Source of the DNA: Clostridiales bacterium
Lineage (GTDB): Bacteria > Bacillota > Clostridia > Oscillospirales > Butyricicoccaceae
Length of the DNA stretch: 6,707 nt
NCBI GenBank assembly: GCA_019420045.1
Contig: JAHZHY010000114.1
Span: forward strand, 1-6,707
Direction: 5' to 3'
The notes under the pieces were generated by a model that saw only the letters and a list, made by a program, of their open reading frames with translations, ran no database searches and had not been told where the DNA came from. Numbering within the stretch: the stretch's first letter is position 1; each line of letters begins with the position of its first letter. The position numbers were made by a program, and so were the translations under genes. Of the stretch, positions 6,054 to 6,707 are shown piece after piece.

Positions 6054-6707
6054 AATAGCTCCTCAGCCGGTATTTGAGAGCACTGTACCGGCGGTTCTTC
6101 TGGTTGCTCTCCACCATCTGCTCCACCACACTGGCCCTCCCCACCAGCACCAGCAGCCGCTTGGCCCGGGTGACGGCGGTATAAAGAATGCTGCGGTTGA
6201 GCAGCCGGACAGGAGCCTGGAACACCGGCACGATCACCGCCTCGTATTCGCTGCCCTGGGCCTTGTGGGCAGTGATGGCATAGGCCGGTTCCAGTTGATA
6301 CAGATCATCAAAAGAATAGGCCGCTTCCCGATCGTCAAAGCGCACCACCATCACCCGTTCGGAACGGTCGATATAGGTGATGATCCCGGTATCTCCATTG
6401 AACACTCCGGCACCTACCTCGGCGGTGGCGGCGCTCTGCTACAGAATGTCGTAATTATTCCGCACCTGCATCACCCGATCCCCCAGGCGGAACACATAGG
6501 GGCCGTGGCGCACTTCCGCCTTGCCCTCTCCCGGCGGGTTGAGCCGCTGCTGCAAGATCCGGTTGAGGGACACCGTGCCGCACATCTGCTGCCGGGTAGG
6601 GCAGACCACCTGGATATTCTGAGGATCAATCCCAAAATGCCCGGGGATACGGGAAGAAACCAGACTGGCCACCGTCTCCACCGCCTGTTCCGGCGCTGAG
6701 GCGGCGG
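6031..6707 (-). CDS. recD2: RecD2-type ATP-dependent helicase, C-terminal part, interrupted by an in-frame TAG
   Basis: This is the 3' end of a superfamily 1B (RecD/TraA-like) helicase gene whose 5' part lies beyond the window. RecD2 is a 5' to 3' DNA helicase acting in repair independently of RecBC. The 224 codons seen include VVCPTRQQMCGTVSLNRILQQ (33-53, window codon count; NRILQQ typical of the family), the SH3-like region FRLGDRVMQVRNNYDIL (72-88), GAGVFNGDTGII (98-109), motif V YAITAHKAQGSEY (142-154) and motif VI ILYTAVTRAK (173-182). Codon 89 in the window (6439-6441) is TAG, directly after NNYDIL; family sequence resumes in the same frame and reaches TGA at 6031. If read as a stop, the protein lacks motifs V and VI and cannot hydrolyse ATP productively. 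The frame is open to the window edge upstream. The gene overlaps comFC by 23 bases. Family assignment is firm; whether the gene is functional is not. Confidence 0.87.
6059..6064 (-). promoter_or_regulatory. Ribosome binding site of comFC inside recD2
   Basis: GAGGAG lies 5 bases before the comFC ATG at 6053 and within the last codons of recD2. It fixes the comFC start and supports co-translation of the overlapping pair. Confidence 0.7.
6439..6441 (-). other. In-frame amber (TAG) codon inside the recD2 gene
   Basis: The minus strand reads GACATTCTG-TAG-CAGAGC, that is DIL-stop-QS. In clostridial RecD2 proteins as I recall them this stretch reads NNYDI followed by a residue and then tryptophan, so TGG to TAG, a single transition, is the simplest origin. 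There is no frame change: GAGVFNGDTG continues normally downstream. Confidence 0.88.

Noticed and set aside
6439..6681. Separate small gene of 80 codons before the recD2 amber, or separate 124-codon gene after it
   Set aside because: Both pieces are parts of one RecD2 C-terminal region in the same frame; the upstream piece is open to the window edge and the GTG at 6681 has no start context.

Overview
The window looks like a chromosomal piece of a Gram-positive anaerobe, most likely class Clostridia in the Oscillospiraceae/Ruminococcaceae range. The sequence looks GC-rich by eye (well over half G+C). The RecD2-ComFC-MreB order is, from memory, a common neighbourhood in that group, and the clear Shine-Dalgarno sites and a near-consensus sigma-A promoter fit. 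This placement is inference; no marker gene is present. All six genes lie on the minus strand, so transcription runs from high to low coordinates.

Right part (6707 to 5361): the 3' end of a recD2-type helicase gene runs in from beyond the window and overlaps the start of a comFC-like phosphoribosyltransferase gene by 23 bases. A 265-base gap follows (5096-5360). It is the longest gene-free stretch in the window, and it holds a very good sigma-A promoter (5228-5256), an operator-like dyad and a GC-rich leader hairpin. These precede mreB (5095 to 4073), which encodes the cell-shape actin homologue.

Left part (4072 to 1): a strong hairpin with a poor U-tract follows mreB. Then come three tightly packed genes: a zinc medium-chain alcohol dehydrogenase, a short-chain dehydrogenase/reductase, and a UvrD/PcrA-like DNA helicase with a C-terminal Tudor-like domain. 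Junctions are 2 bases and an 8-base overlap, so the three are probably one coupled transcript. Two stem-loops at 17-49 and 109-128 close the array.

The most notable observation is that two of the six genes are broken only by a single in-frame TAG. One is codon 287 of the alcohol dehydrogenase (3139-3141). The other lies in the RecD2 C-terminal region (6439-6441). In both, family-like sequence continues in the same frame after the TAG to a normal stop. None of the six gene ends uses TAG (two TAA, four TGA). This could be amber readthrough or recoding (for example pyrrolysine), recent nonsense mutations, or sequencing/assembly error. The residues I would expect at the two sites differ (Lys and Trp), which argues against one simple reassignment. 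Apart from this the window is ordinary housekeeping and metabolic content; I see no CRISPR array, tRNA, rRNA, insertion sequence or phage gene.
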